The notes beneath the pieces are model-generated. The model was not told where the DNA came from, made no database searches, and saw nothing but the letters and a program-made list of their open reading frames with translations. From Planctomycetaceae bacterium (GTDB taxonomy: Bacteria; Planctomycetota; Planctomycetia; Pirellulales; Pirellulaceae), in assembly GCA_007129635.1 (NCBI GenBank), contig SKVE01000381.1, positions 1-6,058 of the forward strand: a DNA stretch of 6,058 nt, written 5' to 3'. Each line of letters starts with the position of its first letter. Within the stretch, counting starts at the first letter, position 1. Made by a program: the position numbers and the translations under genes. Positions 1 to 6,058 of the stretch are shown piece after piece.

Positions 1-3000
1 CGACCGCATCGTCAGGAAACTCGGCTCGCACCAGTTCGTGATTCTTCTCGCCGGCAGCGACCAGCAGCGTGCGGTCGTCCAGCGGATACGGGGTGGTGAT
101 GACCAAAGGATCGTTGCCGCCCGAGCGCAAATAGGATTCGCGCAACAGCCGCTCGCCTTCGCGACCTTGAGTCAAGATCGGGCCAGCCGGGGTCGTCAGC
201 AGGTGCTGGCCGGGGCGAAAGGGTCGAGGCTGAGTCAACCGCAGGTGGCGATGCCGCCCCCCCGGCTTTCCCCCAGCAAACCAGTTGGCGTATCCGCCGT
301 GGATATTGCCCCAGAAGTGGCGGCGTTCCGGCCCGTATAACGTGTGCATGCGAGTGCCGTCAGGATTGGCGCCCAGCAGGTTGAATTCGGTCTTCATCCG
401 CGAATAGAAAAGTTCCAGGCGAGTGAACAGGATCCGGCCGTCCAAGTCGATGGCCGGTTCGGCGTCGCGACCAAAGTTGAACCCGATGACCTGGATGTCA
501 CTGCCGTCGGGATGCATCGTGGCCAGTCCCGTACACAGGTAGCCGTGGTATTCGTCGCGTGTGCCCAGCCGAGTGGTCGAGAAGGCGATGCGCCCGTTGG
601 GCATGACCGCCGGCTGGATGTCGTGGTAGGGGCCGTCGGTAATCTGACGCAACCCGGTTCCATCGGCGCGGATTTGATAGATGTGCCACCATGGGCTGCT
701 ACCGGTCCGGCGAGAAAAAAGCACCGTCTGGCCGTCGTAGGAGACTTCGCAATCGGCCACGTACCCGTCGGTGAATTGAGTCAACGGGGCGACGACAGCC
801 TGGCCGCTGGAAAGATCCAGCACGTACAGATTGCGTCCCATCCGGTAGGTAGGTCCGCTGTCGGTCGTCATATACGCTTGCCGCCAACTGTCCATCTGGA
901 ACGGGTTGTAGGGCACGGGATCGCCCTTGATGAAGACGAATCGCGTGGCCGTATCCGGGATGTCCGACAAGGCGACCAGCGGCGGATCCAGCGGCGGCGG
1001 TTCGGGACGGGGCCAAGGCGTAGCGTTACGTCGCCACAGGGCTTCGCGCGCGGCCATCCGTACGCTGTGGTAAGGGTGCCCGTGCTCCGCGTCCCGCAAC
1101 GCCTCGATGGCCGCCGAGGTGCCGATCTGATCCAACGCATTGGCCGCGCGGTACTGGATACCCAGGCTGTTGTGATCGTCGAACAGGATCTCGACCAGCA
1201 GCGGCACGTACGTTTCCGCACGGAACCAACCCAGGGCCATGATCAAGGCCTCGCGGTATCGAGGCGTCGGGTCGTTGAATTCGTCTTGACCCTGTGCTCG
1301 AGCAAAGTACGGTTCGTTAAAGAAACCGAACGCTGCCTCGGGCGGCGACAGCCTCAGACGCTCGCCGATCTCCGGCACGGCCTGAGATGCTCCCATGAAC
1401 ATCAGGGTCCGAGCTGCGTTGATCCGTACCCAGTGGTTGTCGTGGTCCAGCAAATCGACCAACCGCGGGATATCTTCCGGGTCGCGACACAACGTCAGAA
1501 CTATGTTCGAGGCATAGGCTGGGTCGCCGATCAGAACCTCGATACCCGATGGACCGTGGATCGGATCGGCACTGACGATGAACTGTACCGAGCCCTGGCC
1601 GGGCGAACGGCTGGCACACACCCCCACCTGGGCCTCGAATCGCCGATACGTGCCGTCCAGTCGATAGTGGATCGTGCTGCGCGCGTGGGTGTGCAAGCCT
1701 CGCGGGAACCGTTGCTGGCCGATGCGCAGGTCTTCGAAACTGGCGCTTCGATTGATCCGTAGTGAATCGTGCTGCTGGCGAGCGGATACCGGTTCCAACG
1801 TATCCAGGAACGTCTCCTTTCCCTGGTCGTCCACCAGTTTTGCATCGGCCCAATTGGCTCGATCCATCGAATAGTTTTCGACCTCGTCCACGATCAGATA
1901 CAGGTCGGTCCAGCCCTCGATATCCGCCTGGATTCGTTGCGGCTCATCGCGGCCGCGCAGCACGTTGGACTGGGCTGCGATCCGTTCCGAGTTCGTCGAG
2001 TCGGGTTCGTCCGAGCTGGTTTGCTCCGATCGGGCGGGCCGCGGTTGTCCGAGCGTCGCAAAGGCGGTGTCTAACAACGAGGGGCTGGCTCCGGCTTGAT
2101 CCAACAAGTGGCGGAAGACAAGCTGGAATGGCTCCTCGTCATAGACCAGCAAACCGTCGATGTCCAACGGGATCTGGGCCGCGATCAACGGCGCGTGCTG
2201 ACGTAACTGCTGCAGCGTGGCCGGATCTTCGAAGGCGATCCGAGACAGGGACTGGCAGATCGCGTAGGGTACCACCAGGATCCGGTCCCGCGAGTCGGCG
2301 TGAGGGACATCCGACGGATGGGTTCCGGCAGCCCGATGCGTCCTATCGCGGGAGATATCGGAATCCAGCGGCCGCCCGTACCGAGGCAGCGCCGCCAGAA
2401 GTGCCGCCGCAGCCTGCTCGCCGCCCAGATCGCCCAGGGAATCGGCGGCGTAACGCGCCCACTGGGTGTTGTTCAGAAAGGGAACCAGAACCGCCAGAGC
2501 CTCGGCAGATCCCGATCGTCCCAGTGCCCGAATGCCCGTCTGGACTCGCCACTTCGCCTCGGCGTCCTCCTCGTCCTCGATCTCGACCCAGGGTTCGATC
2601 GCACGTTGGATCAAAGCCACCAGCCGATCATCGCCACCCAACGCGCCTGCAGCGCGCAATCCCCGCTGGACCTGGCGATGGCAATCCGCATCCAGCAATT
2701 CCAGCACTTCCTCCGGTATTCCGAACTCGGGGATCGAGCTGCACCATTGGCGCCAAACGCGCGCGGTCTGATTACGGACCGAACGGTCGGCCAACGCGTC
2801 AAACGGGTATTCCATCCCGGTGATGTTCGTCAAGGCAACCCAAGCGCTCTGTCGGACATTCCAGTCGTCGTCCGCCAGTCGTTCGACCAGCGGCATCAGC
2901 GAACGCCGGCCTCCACACCAACCCAACGACAACGCAGCATCGCGTCGCACCTCGGCCGAATCATCGCGTCCCAAAACGGCGATCAGTGCCTCTTCCGCTG

Positions 3001-3205
3001 GATAATATCGCATGTATCCCAACGCTTGGGCCGCCCGGGCGCGAGCATGGGCCTCGTCGGCATCCAGCAAGGCGATCTTCTCGTGCCCCTGGCGATCGAA
3101 AGGATTATCAGCCGCGTGAGCTGAGGTCACGAAGACCCACGTGCCGAACCCAAAGAACAGGCAGAACATTCCCGCCAGATACAAAACTGAGCGCACGGGC
3201 TTCAT
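1..3205 (-). CDS. Secreted HEAT-repeat / NPCBM / HzsA-related beta-propeller protein (3' end outside window)
   Basis: The frame is open for 1068 codons from ATG at 3205 to the left edge with no stop, so the C-terminus is missing. The start is supported by GGAG eight bases upstream and by the signal peptide that follows: residues 1-32 have a basic start, a hydrophobic core and an AHA-A cleavage site. Domains in order: HEAT-like helical repeats at about 47-165 and 225-290; an acidic/Ser-rich linker at about 385-420; an NPCBM-type (galactose-binding-like) domain at about 422-560 with RGLHTHA at 502-508 and a following VGV motif; more HEAT repeats at about 575-735; a Pro-rich linker (EPPPLDPPL); then from about 745 a TolB/PD40-like propeller with repeated blade motifs such as IYQIRADGTGLRQITDG, QPAVMPNGRIAFS and EPAIDLDGRILFTR. 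The propeller resembles planctomycete proteins named HzsA-related (hydrazine synthase alpha-like). No CxxCH haem motif is present in the visible part, so anammox-type catalysis is not implied. The role is unknown; a secreted or periplasmic scaffold or glycan-binding protein is inferred. It is divergent from the oxidoreductase gene. Confidence 0.9.
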   Translation of the reverse strand, partial: MKPVRSVLYLAGMFCLFFGFGTWVFVTSAHAADNPFDRQGHEKIALLDADEAHARARAAQALGYMRYYPAEEALIAVLGRDDSAEVRRDAALSLGWCGGRRSLMPLVERLADDDWNVRQSAWVALTNITGMEYPFDALADRSVRNQTARVWRQWCSSIPEFGIPEEVLELLDADCHRQVQRGLRAAGALGGDDRLVALIQRAIEPWVEIEDEEDAEAKWRVQTGIRALGRSGSAEALAVLVPFLNNTQWARYAADSLGDLGGEQAAAALLAALPRYGRPLDSDISRDRTHRAAGTHPSDVPHADSRDRILVVPYAICQSLSRIAFEDPATLQQLRQHAPLIAAQIPLDIDGLLVYDEEPFQLVFRHLLDQAGASPSLLDTAFATLGQPRPARSEQTSSDEPDSTNSERIAAQSNVLRGRDEPQRIQADIEGWTDLYLIVDEVENYSMDRANWADAKLVDDQGKETFLDTLEPVSARQQHDSLRINRSASFEDLRIGQQRFPRGLHTHARSTIHYRLDGTYRRFEAQVGVCASRSPGQGSVQFIVSADPIHGPSGIEVLIGDPAYASNIVLTLCRDPEDIPRLVDLLDHDNHWVRINAARTLMFMGASQAVPEIGERLRLSPPEAAFGFFNEPYFARAQGQDEFNDPTPRYREALIMALGWFRAETYVPLLVEILFDDHNSLGIQYRAANALDQIGTSAAIEALRDAEHGHPYHSVRMAAREALWRRNATPWPRPEPPPLDPPLVALSDIPDTATRFVFIKGDPVPYNPFQMDSWRQAYMTTDSGPTYRMGRNLYVLDLSSGQAVVAPLTQFTDGYVADCEVSYDGQTVLFSRRTGSSPWWHIYQIRADGTGLRQITDGPYHDIQPAVMPNGRIAFSTTRLGTRDEYHGYLCTGLATMHPDGSDIQVIGFNFGRDAEPAIDLDGRILFTRLELFYSRMKTEFNLLGANPDGTRMHTLYGPERRHFWGNIHGGYANWFAGGKPGGRHRHLRLTQPRPFRPGQHLLTTPAGPILTQGREGERLLRESYLRSGGNDPLVITTPYPLDDRTLLVAAGEKNHELVRAEFPDDAV

Positions 3206-3213
3206 GAGCGTTT

Positions 3214-3217
3214 CTCC
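3214..3217 (-). promoter_or_regulatory. Ribosome binding site of the HEAT/NPCBM gene
   Basis: GGAG on the minus strand lies eight bases before the ATG at 3205. It supports this start over the upstream ATG at 3219, which is out of frame, and over the internal ATG at codon 13, which would cut into the signal peptide. Confidence 0.7.
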
Positions 3218-3248
3218 ATTGGATGGCTGCGGTTTACGGCGTCTTCTT

Positions 3249-3278
3249 AGTATACGCGAGCCCAGCCCGATCCTTCAA
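3249..3278 (-). promoter_or_regulatory. Sigma70-type promoter of the HEAT/NPCBM gene
   Basis: On the minus strand TTGAAG (3278-3273, four of six consensus -35 bases) is followed after an 18-base spacer by TATACT (3254-3249, five of six consensus -10 bases). The predicted start of transcription, near 3242, would give a leader of about 36 bases containing the GGAG ribosome binding site. Position, spacing and strand all fit the gene starting at 3205. The match is by eye to the E. coli-type consensus, which is only an approximation for planctomycetes. Confidence 0.6.
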
Positions 3279-3319
3279 GTCGCACGGTCGGCGCTGCTTC
3301 GAGGCCGTAACAAGGCCGC

Positions 3320-3339
3320 GTTGGTCTCAGAGAACCAAC
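3320..3339. repeat. Isolated 20-bp palindrome related to the adjoining array
   Basis: GTTGG (3320-3324) pairs with CCAAC (3335-3339). Inside, TCTC-A-GAGA is itself self-complementary, leaving one unpaired A at 3334. The inner CTCAGAGAA differs at two positions from CTCGGAGAT, the core of the palindromes at 3440 and 3518, while the arms are quite different but still complementary. It therefore looks like a diverged relative of the array beginning at 3341. A terminator is unlikely: no T-run follows on either strand, and no gene ends here. Confidence 0.5.
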
Positions 3340-3340
3340 C

Positions 3341-3367
3341 CACGTGGCCCGGCATCTCCGAGGCCGG
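3341..3367. repeat. Solo first copy of the CCGGC-armed palindrome
   Basis: These 27 bases are repeated without a mismatch at 3379-3405, 38 bp further on. Unlike the two later copies, this one is not followed by the AAATCTGACAGAAG motif or by a reverse-oriented palindrome, so it is a half unit. Confidence 0.85.
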
Positions 3368-3378
3368 CAAGGCTGCAA

Positions 3379-3532
3379 CACGTGGCCCGGCATCTCCGAG
3401 GCCGGGTGAAGCTTGAGAAATCTGACAGAAGAGGGGCGTCTCGGAGATACGCGCTCAAGTGGTCCGGCATCTCCGAGGCCGGGTGGACGGTGGGGAAATC
3501 TGACAGAAGTCCGGCGTCTCGGAGATACGCCG
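3379..3532. repeat. Two tandem 77-bp repeat units
   Basis: Unit 1 is 3379-3455 and unit 2 is 3456-3532. Each contains, in order, a CCGGC-armed palindrome, a spacer of 11 or 12 bases that is not conserved, the identical 14-mer AAATCTGACAGAAG (3418-3431 and 3496-3509), and a palindrome in the opposite orientation. Conservation is concentrated in the palindromes and the 14-mer. The units therefore are not a simple recent tandem duplication, unless the spacers have diverged faster than the motifs. Confidence 0.8.
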
Positions 3533-3586
3533 CCACGTGAGGCGGTCGGGGCTTGGAAAGGACTTTCGTTGGCGACGGGGGTGGTC

Positions 3587-3592
3587 TACAAT
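3587..3592 (+). promoter_or_regulatory. Candidate -10 box for the oxidoreductase gene
   Basis: TACAAT matches five of six bases of the -10 consensus and lies 60 bp before the ATG at 3653. No good -35 box is found 16-18 bases upstream (the region reads TTTCGT, 3564-3569), so the promoter may be weak, activator-dependent or of another sigma class. The end of the palindrome array (3539) is about 24 bp upstream of the expected -35 position. Confidence 0.4.
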
Positions 3593-3640
3593 GGGAGAGG
3601 TTTGGCTGAAACTGACTCTCGACCACCTGGCCCTCATTCA

Positions 3641-3645
3641 GGAGA
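3641..3645 (+). promoter_or_regulatory. Ribosome binding site of the oxidoreductase
   Basis: GGAGA lies seven bases before the ATG at 3653. It decides the start: the same frame is open further upstream to an ATG at 3413, but that extension would translate the palindrome array and would bury the Tat signal 80 residues inside the protein. Confidence 0.75.
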
Positions 3646-3652
3646 CGTCCGC

Positions 3653-4999
3653 ATGATACGGCAGATGAATCGGCGCGCTTTTCTAAAGGCTTCGCTTCCG
3701 ATCGGTGCCGGTGTCCTGGTGCTTCGGGACAGCCGGTTGGCGTTGGGGACGCAAGCCAACGATCGGTTGAATCTCGCCGCGATCGGTACCGGTGGGATGG
3801 GTGCCGCAAACATCGGCAATCTGGCCAGCCAGAATATCGTGGCGATGTGCGATGTGCATGAGAGCCGAGCGGCCAAGACGTACGCCAAACATCCCGAGGC
3901 CAAGGTCTATGTAGATTTCCGTCAGATGCTGGACGAGATGGATCAGCAGATCGATGCGGTGGCGATCAGCACCCCCGATCACACGCACGCAGTCGCCGTG
4001 GCCGATGCGATGCGACGCGGCAAGCACGTGTACTGCGAAAAGCCGCTGACGCGCACCGTCTACGAAGCTCGTGTGCTACGGCAGATGGCACAGCGGCACG
4101 GCGTCGTGACTCAGATGGGCAACCAAGGCTCAGCTTCCGAGGGCCTGCGCCGCGCCGTCGAACTGGCCTGGGCCGGAACCGTGGGGCCGGTGCGTCGAGC
4201 TCATTTGTGGTTCGGCGGTGGCGACGGACCGCAAGAACGGCCGACCGACCAGTCGCCGGTGCCGCCTGACCTGAGCTGGGATCTGTGGCTGGGACCGGCG
4301 CCGTACCGGCCCTACCATCCTGCGTACTGCCCGGCAACATGGCGAGGTTGGCGCGATTTTGGCAGCGGTGCGATGGGTGATATGGGCTGCCACACGGCCA
4401 ATTTGCTGTTCCGCGCATTGCGTCTGCAACAACTGTGGAGCGATCGCCCCGATGATTCGCCGTCCAAGTCCGCCGTGTTTCAGGTCGCGGGACAAGCTTC
4501 GGAAGTGGATGTCGAAGGTTATCCCCGCTGGATGATCGTCGACTTTGAGTTCCCGGCACGCGATGAATTGCCGCCCGTCAAGCTGACCTTGTACACCGGA
4601 GGACGCCATCCATCGAAGGAAGTGCTCCGCGGTGACGAGATGACTAAATGGGGAGCCTTGCTGGACGGTGCCCGAGGGGCCATCTTCACCGATTGTCCGT
4701 GGAATACCCGTTACGCTCTGCTGCCCAAAGCCGAATTCCAAGGCACGCAAGGACCCGAACGCACGTTGCCGCGAGGCCAGGGCCACCATGGCGAATGGGT
4801 CGAAGCATGTAAGGGGCGAGGCGAAACGTTTTCGAGTTTCGAGATCGGCGGGCCACTGACCGAATTTATCCAATTGGCGAACGTCGCTGCAACTGTCGGT
4901 GAACCGTTCCAATACGATCCGCAAAGCGGCCAGATCCTAAACCACTCGGCAGCTCAAGAACTGCTGCATCGTGATTACCGCAACGGCTGGACCCTGTGA
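3653..4999 (+). CDS. Tat-exported Gfo/Idh/MocA-family oxidoreductase
   Basis: The 448-residue protein is complete. Members of this family are NAD(P)-dependent oxidoreductases acting mainly on sugars, inositols and sugar derivatives. The N-terminus is a twin-arginine signal (N-R-R-A-F-L-K at 6-12, then a hydrophobic stretch to about 24), so export of the folded protein across the inner membrane is expected. The Rossmann nucleotide-binding motif IGTGGMG is at 44-50, STPDH at 106-110, and the family EKP motif at 129-131, where the lysine is the usual catalytic or substrate-binding residue. GDMGCH at 242-247 supplies the Asp and His of the second domain. The C-terminal RDYRNGWTL is a tail I associate with planctomycete members. 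As in glucose-fructose oxidoreductase of Zymomonas, a Tat-exported member would need to carry its cofactor out with it. The substrate cannot be told from sequence. The NPCBM gene follows after 70 bp on the same strand, suggesting an operon. Confidence 0.93.
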   Translation: MIRQMNRRAFLKASLPIGAGVLVLRDSRLALGTQANDRLNLAAIGTGGMGAANIGNLASQNIVAMCDVHESRAAKTYAKHPEAKVYVDFRQMLDEMDQQIDAVAISTPDHTHAVAVADAMRRGKHVYCEKPLTRTVYEARVLRQMAQRHGVVTQMGNQGSASEGLRRAVELAWAGTVGPVRRAHLWFGGGDGPQERPTDQSPVPPDLSWDLWLGPAPYRPYHPAYCPATWRGWRDFGSGAMGDMGCHTANLLFRALRLQQLWSDRPDDSPSKSAVFQVAGQASEVDVEGYPRWMIVDFEFPARDELPPVKLTLYTGGRHPSKEVLRGDEMTKWGALLDGARGAIFTDCPWNTRYALLPKAEFQGTQGPERTLPRGQGHHGEWVEACKGRGETFSSFEIGGPLTEFIQLANVAATVGEPFQYDPQSGQILNHSAAQELLHRDYRNGWTL

Positions 5000-5052
5000 T
5001 CCAATCCAAGCACGATCGGTCGAAGCCCATGTTCCGCTGCGTTTCTCAATTC

Positions 5053-5058
5053 AAAGGA
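5053..5058 (+). promoter_or_regulatory. Ribosome binding site of the NPCBM gene
   Basis: AAAGGA lies 11 bases before the ATG at 5070, a slightly long spacing. An in-frame ATG at 5058 overlaps this site and would add only four residues (MTPP), so 5070 is preferred. No terminator-like hairpin is seen in the 70-bp gap after the oxidoreductase, consistent with co-transcription. Confidence 0.5.
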
Positions 5059-5069
5059 TGACCCCTCCC

Positions 5070-6058
5070 ATGCAAACGACGGTACGGATTCTTGCCAGTT
5101 TCCTTTCGGTCTTCCTTGCGTTTTCCCCCGATGGTTTCTGTCTGGCCGGGCAGCACGTGGTTTACCTGAGCGACCCTGAGGCGGGCATCACGCTGACCCA
5201 TCGCCAGGACTGGGGCGATTTCGGCTGGAATACCGCGGCCGCTCGGACCGGCACGACCGGATCGCCCATGCAGATCGGCGACCAGGTCTTCCAGCGCGGG
5301 CTGGGACATCATGCCAATGGTGAAATTGCTGTGGAATTGGGGGCCAGGTTCCACGAATTCCAATGCCAGGTCGGTGTCCAATGGCAAGGGGGAAATCGAG
5401 GCAGTGTGGTCTTTCGCGTCGTAGTGGATGGCCAGACGAAATGGGAGACCGGACCCCTGTCGGATAGCGATCCGCCGCAGTCCGTCCGGGTCCCTGTCAG
5501 CGGTGCTCGCCAGTTGCAACTCATCGCCACCGACGCCGGCGACGGGATCGGCTGCGATATGGCGAATTGGGCCGAGGCGGCTTTGGTGGTGGATCCTCGG
5601 GCGCCGTGGTTCGGCCGCAGCCGCTTCGAGTTCGATGGGACCACGGCACCACCGCCGAGTGCCGTTGCAGGCGGTTTTTCCCTGATCGCCACGCCATCCG
5701 GACCGCAAGTCGCGCTGATGGAAACGGCGCGCATGATGACGGTCAGCGTAGAAGAAGACGAACAAGTTCAGATGACCCTGCCGGTCAGGAACATGACTCG
5801 ACCCATCCGAGTATCGGTCCAAGCTCATCTGATTCGCGGAAGCAGTGCTCAGGTGGGATTGTCCTTCGGCGATTCCCAGACGCAACGCCAGATCCGCGAG
5901 GGCCAACGGGTCGATCTGTCGATCGGCCCGATCTCGCTCAGTGAACACGACCCGACCAACGATCAGACGTACGACGCGATCAGACTGCTCACGCGAGCCG
6001 ACGGAGCCGAAACTGGGGTACGATGGAGTCGGTTGCGGTACGAACTGCTGGATGAAAC
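5070..6058 (+). CDS. Secreted NPCBM-domain protein (3' end outside window)
   Basis: The frame is open for 329 codons to the right edge without a stop, so the length and any catalytic domain are unknown. Residues 1-26 form a Sec signal peptide with a hydrophobic core and a likely CLA-G cleavage site; there is no proper lipobox. Residues about 30-173 form a canonical NPCBM/NEW2 domain (novel putative carbohydrate-binding module, galactose-binding-like beta-sandwich). Visible in order are VFQRGLGHHA, FxCQVGV, GSVVFRVVVDG, the strand GARQLQLIATDAGDG and the closing CDMANWAEAALV. Residues 180-329 are rich in beta-strand-like segments and hydrophilic turns, and I do not recognise them. In planctomycetes NPCBM domains are often attached to glycoside hydrolases or other secreted enzymes, so such a domain may lie beyond the edge. 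It probably shares a transcript with the upstream oxidoreductase. A long open frame on the opposite strand (5046-5948) is a shadow, because only this strand shows a signal peptide and a known domain. Confidence 0.88.
   Translation, partial: MQTTVRILASFLSVFLAFSPDGFCLAGQHVVYLSDPEAGITLTHRQDWGDFGWNTAAARTGTTGSPMQIGDQVFQRGLGHHANGEIAVELGARFHEFQCQVGVQWQGGNRGSVVFRVVVDGQTKWETGPLSDSDPPQSVRVPVSGARQLQLIATDAGDGIGCDMANWAEAALVVDPRAPWFGRSRFEFDGTTAPPPSAVAGGFSLIATPSGPQVALMETARMMTVSVEEDEQVQMTLPVRNMTRPIRVSVQAHLIRGSSAQVGLSFGDSQTQRQIREGQRVDLSIGPISLSEHDPTNDQTYDAIRLLTRADGAETGVRWSRLRYELLDE

Larger units (their letters stand above)
3341..3539. repeat. REP/REPIN-like palindrome array between divergent genes
   Basis: Five short hairpin-forming palindromes are packed into 199 bp. 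Three (3349-3367, 3386-3406, 3464-3482) have CCGGC/GCCGG arms around ATCTCCGAG. Two (3436-3452, 3512-3532) have GCGT/ACGC arms, extended to CGGCGT/ACGCCG in the second, around CTCGGAGAT, the reverse complement of the same core. The array is bounded by a perfect 8-bp inverted repeat, CACGTGGC at 3341-3348 and GCCACGTG at 3532-3539. Paired, oppositely oriented palindromes resemble bacterial REP/REPIN or small MITE elements; that identification is an inference. The short reading frames crossing it, with recurring GISEAG or KSDR-type peptides, are products of the repeat and not proteins. It lies between the two divergent promoters and touches neither. Confidence 0.8.

Noticed and set aside
1..973. 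A functional hydrazine synthase alpha subunit.
   Set aside because: Only the propeller-like region resembles HzsA-related proteins. No CxxCH haem-binding motif is present in the visible sequence and no other hydrazine synthase subunit is nearby.
344..2823. Two long plus-strand open frames (344-1762 and 1762-2823), together more than 800 codons.
   Set aside because: They lie wholly opposite the minus-strand gene, have no recognisable domain or signal, and are rich in Arg, Pro and Gly as expected for antisense frames in GC-rich DNA. The minus strand gives a signal peptide, HEAT, NPCBM and propeller motifs in one unbroken frame.
3341..3539. A CRISPR array.
   Set aside because: The repeats are palindromes in both orientations with spacers of about 11 bases that are too short and irregular, and no cas gene is visible.
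3341..3539. Rho-independent terminators.
   Set aside because: The hairpins are not followed by T-runs on either strand, and they lie between the starts, not the ends, of the two flanking genes.
3327..3809. Minus-strand and plus-strand short open frames crossing the palindrome array.
   Set aside because: Their repeated peptides are direct translations of the palindromic DNA repeats, and they run into the start of the oxidoreductase or lack a ribosome binding site.
4130..4924. A 264-codon minus-strand open frame inside the oxidoreductase.
   Set aside because: It is antisense to a well-supported, complete oxidoreductase and has no features of its own.
5046..5948. A 300-codon minus-strand open frame opposite the NPCBM gene.
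   Set aside because: It shows no domain. The plus strand carries a ribosome binding site, a signal peptide and a canonical NPCBM domain.

Overview
The window reads as accessory or catabolic chromosome of a planctomycete (Planctomycetota, probably Pirellulaceae-like). This is inferred from the combination of a Tat-exported Gfo/Idh/MocA oxidoreductase, two secreted proteins with NPCBM carbohydrate-binding-type domains, a very large HEAT-repeat protein ending in a hydrazine-synthase-alpha-related (HzsA-related) beta-propeller, and moderately high GC. No RNA gene, transposase, CRISPR array or complete mobile element was seen.

Layout: (1) Bases 1-3205, minus strand: one uninterrupted reading frame of 1068 codons that runs off the left edge. 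It encodes a secreted HEAT - NPCBM - HEAT - beta-propeller protein. It is open from its ATG to the window edge, and several long open frames on the opposite strand are its shadows. (2) Bases 3206-3652: a divergent intergenic region with a good sigma70-type promoter for the minus-strand gene, a plausible -10 box for the plus-strand gene and, between them, a compact array of palindromes with a common 9-bp core in both orientations (3320-3539). (3) Bases 3653-4999, plus strand: a complete 448-aa Tat-signal Gfo/Idh/MocA oxidoreductase. (4) Bases 5070-6058, plus strand: the first 329 codons of a secreted NPCBM protein, open to the right edge and probably co-transcribed with the oxidoreductase (70-bp gap, no terminator seen).

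All three proteins carry export signals, and the two outer ones have galactose-binding-like NPCBM domains, so a shared role in handling carbohydrate outside the cytoplasm is a reasonable but unproven inference. The two observations most worth following are the REP/REPIN-like palindrome array placed exactly between two divergent promoters, and the NPCBM domain of the large protein, whose conserved blocks occur in circularly permuted order compared with the canonical copy in the neighbouring gene.
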